Below, one piece after another: positions 6,335 through 7,202 of a DNA stretch of 7,202 nt. Made by a program: the position numbers and the translations under genes. The DNA comes from Pirellulales bacterium (GTDB taxonomy: Bacteria > Planctomycetota > Planctomycetia > Pirellulales > JAICIG01). Numbering within the stretch: position 1 is the stretch's first letter; every line of letters begins with the position of its first letter. The stretch lies in contig JAICIG010000405.1 of the NCBI GenBank assembly GCA_025924495.1, forward strand, positions 1 through 7,202, read 5' to 3'. Below the pieces are notes generated by a model, which worked only from the letters and a program-made list of their open reading frames with translations, had not been told where the DNA came from and made no database searches.

Positions 6335-6362
6335 TGACAAAGCTCCGTTGCCCGAGGATCGC

Positions 6363-6593
6363 ATGCCGCCGTATGTTTTGCACCTGGAAGATCTGCCCGA
6401 TGATGCGGTTGAAATCAGCTCGAAGGACGAAGAATCGCTGATCGTCATTCGCGACGAAGTGAAATTGCACGGGTTCGAGGTCGGCAAGATCGCGCCCTAT
6501 AATGGCGAGTTCCGCTTTCAAGCGAAAAGTGATACGCCAGGCAAAGTGAGAGAGTTCGTCATGGGGCTGGCCGACGTGGAAGTGCAAGAGTAA
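6363..6593 (+). CDS. Small acidic hypothetical protein, 76 residues
   Basis: Not recognised. The protein begins MPPYVLHLEDLPDDAVEISS and ends MGLADVEVQE. Alternating strands and helices (VLHLEDL, SLIVIRDEV, FEVGKIAPYNGEFRFQAKS, then a helix GKVREFVMGL) suggest a small alpha/beta cytoplasmic domain. It has no signal peptide, membrane segment or Cys. It is rich in Asp/Glu, in contrast to the Arg-rich chance frames in this window, which supports real coding. I chose the ATG at 6363, with GAGGA 4 nt upstream (6354-6358), because the frame upstream passes through the terminator-like hairpin and reads as low-quality protein; starts at 6288 or 6210 are possible in frame. The gene converges on the minus-strand gene ending at 6650. 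Function unknown. Confidence 0.7.
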   Translation: MPPYVLHLEDLPDDAVEISSKDEESLIVIRDEVKLHGFEVGKIAPYNGEFRFQAKSDTPGKVREFVMGLADVEVQE

Positions 6594-6595
6594 GC

Positions 6596-6607
6596 CGCTT
6601 GCAAGCG
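6596..6607. repeat. 12-bp perfect palindrome between convergent genes
   Basis: CGCTTGCAAGCG, self-complementary with no loop, 3 nt after the stop codon at 6593. It has no T-tract, so terminator function is not supported. The 56-bp convergent gap shows nothing else. Confidence 0.35.
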
Positions 6608-6649
6608 TGGTGGCTAAACGAACCTGCAGCGGCTGGAAACGTTGCGTCG

Positions 6650-7202
6650 TTATCGGTCCCAAGGCGCCGACATGGTTGGAGCGTTGGCATATCGCTTGGC
6701 GCCGACCGTGAGACGGGCGCCGCAACCGGGTGCGAGCCGCACAGTAAAGAATGACCCGTCAAGGGGCGTGTTCCGCTCGCCATCGCCGACGTTCAAAAAC
6801 TGGTGTTCCGCATACGCTCCGCCTTGCACGACGACGGTCCGCGCTTCCGATTGGTTCACGTTGACGAGCGTCAAGACAGTCTCGTCGGCCGATAACTTTT
6901 CGACCAAAACGGCCACATCTTCCGGCAGGCCGGCGCGGCGCGAGACCGGATCGAAATACCGCACGCGGCAATGCAGCGGCGAACCTTGATGGGCAGGGTG
7001 CAGGCCGCCAAGCATCAGATTGATCAAGGTCTCGACAGTAGCGGGATTGTAGCGCATCGGATCGTCGGCCAGGCGAGTGTCGGGCGTCGTCGCATCGGCC
7101 CGCTGTCCGGCCACTTTGGTTCGAATCGTCTCCAAATCGCGCTCGAGCGCCTTGGCCGGATAGTCGGGTCGGTCCCCTTGCAGGTAGTCGATCCAGCCTG
7201 AG
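6650..7202 (-). CDS. C-terminal part of a larger hypothetical protein (5' end beyond window)
   Basis: 183 residues are visible and the frame is open to the right edge, so the start is outside. A TTG near 7135 is in frame but is not needed as a start, since coding-like sequence (WIDYLQGDRPDYPAKALERD) continues upstream of it. The visible part has a charged helix, a TPDTRLADDPMRYNPATV segment, a helix LINLMLGGLHPAHQG, the motif CRVRYFDPVSRRAGLPEDVA and then a run of beta-strands (VLTLVNVNQSEARTVVVQGG, FFTVRLAPGCGARLTVGA) resembling the C-terminal beta-sandwich of many secreted or carbohydrate-active proteins. I believe similar C-termini occur in long planctomycete hypothetical proteins, but cannot name the family or the reaction. 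It converges on the 76-residue gene with a 56-bp gap. Confidence 0.8.
   Translation of the reverse strand, partial: SGWIDYLQGDRPDYPAKALERDLETIRTKVAGQRADATTPDTRLADDPMRYNPATVETLINLMLGGLHPAHQGSPLHCRVRYFDPVSRRAGLPEDVAVLVEKLSADETVLTLVNVNQSEARTVVVQGGAYAEHQFLNVGDGERNTPLDGSFFTVRLAPGCGARLTVGAKRYANAPTMSAPWDR

Noticed and set aside
6012..6725. 237-residue minus-strand open frame
   Set aside because: It is antisense to the 76-residue acidic gene, overlaps the end of the larger minus-strand gene and reads as a shadow (His, Gln and Arg-rich). A fragment VEFNAVAFGILAGIG in another minus frame near 6065-6145 looks protein-like, but has a stop just upstream and no ribosome-binding site.

Overview
The window looks like chromosomal DNA of a planctomycete, probably of the Pirellulales type. 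The case rests on a GC-rich genome that carries three hallmarks together: a DUF1559 prepilin-like protein ([15 protein letters not shown]-terminus, H-x9-DG C-terminus), a membrane-anchored Ser/Thr kinase with an N-terminal zinc-ribbon-like motif and C-terminal TPR repeats, and small Cys- and Gln-rich lipoproteins. This is inferred from family knowledge; no rRNA or marker gene is present to prove it.

Layout. (1) 1-2165, minus: a large Ser/Thr protein kinase, 721 residues visible, cut at its C-terminus by the window edge. (2) 2166-2687: a 0.5-kb divergent intergenic region with a likely extended -10 promoter for the kinase. (3) 2688-3194, plus: a stand-alone CheX-like phosphatase keeping the E-x-x-N catalytic pair. 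(4) 3315-4459, minus: a two-gene unit, the DUF1559 prepilin-like gene followed 23 bp later by a 67-residue putative lipoprotein. (5) 4475-5366: about 0.9 kb with no convincing gene, ending in a good promoter for (6) tRNA-Pro(CGG) at 5367-5441, followed by a strong intrinsic terminator and two more hairpins. (7) 5590-6362: mostly non-coding, with a 48-codon small ORF behind a perfect Shine-Dalgarno at 5901-6047 and a promoter-hairpin-T-tract arrangement at 6243-6334. (8) 6363-6593, plus: a 76-residue acidic protein of unknown function. (9) 6650-7202, minus: the C-terminal 183 residues of a larger protein that enters from the right edge.

How the genes relate. The only clear operon is DUF1559 plus lipoprotein. 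The kinase and CheX are divergently placed and both belong to phosphorylation signalling, but of different chemistry (Ser/Thr versus response-regulator Asp-phosphate), so a functional link is only a hypothesis. I do not see a defence system, CRISPR array, transposase or phage gene. The most interesting leftovers are non-coding: the hairpin series after the tRNA, the possible terminated leader or small RNA at about 6278-6334, and the unlisted small ORF.
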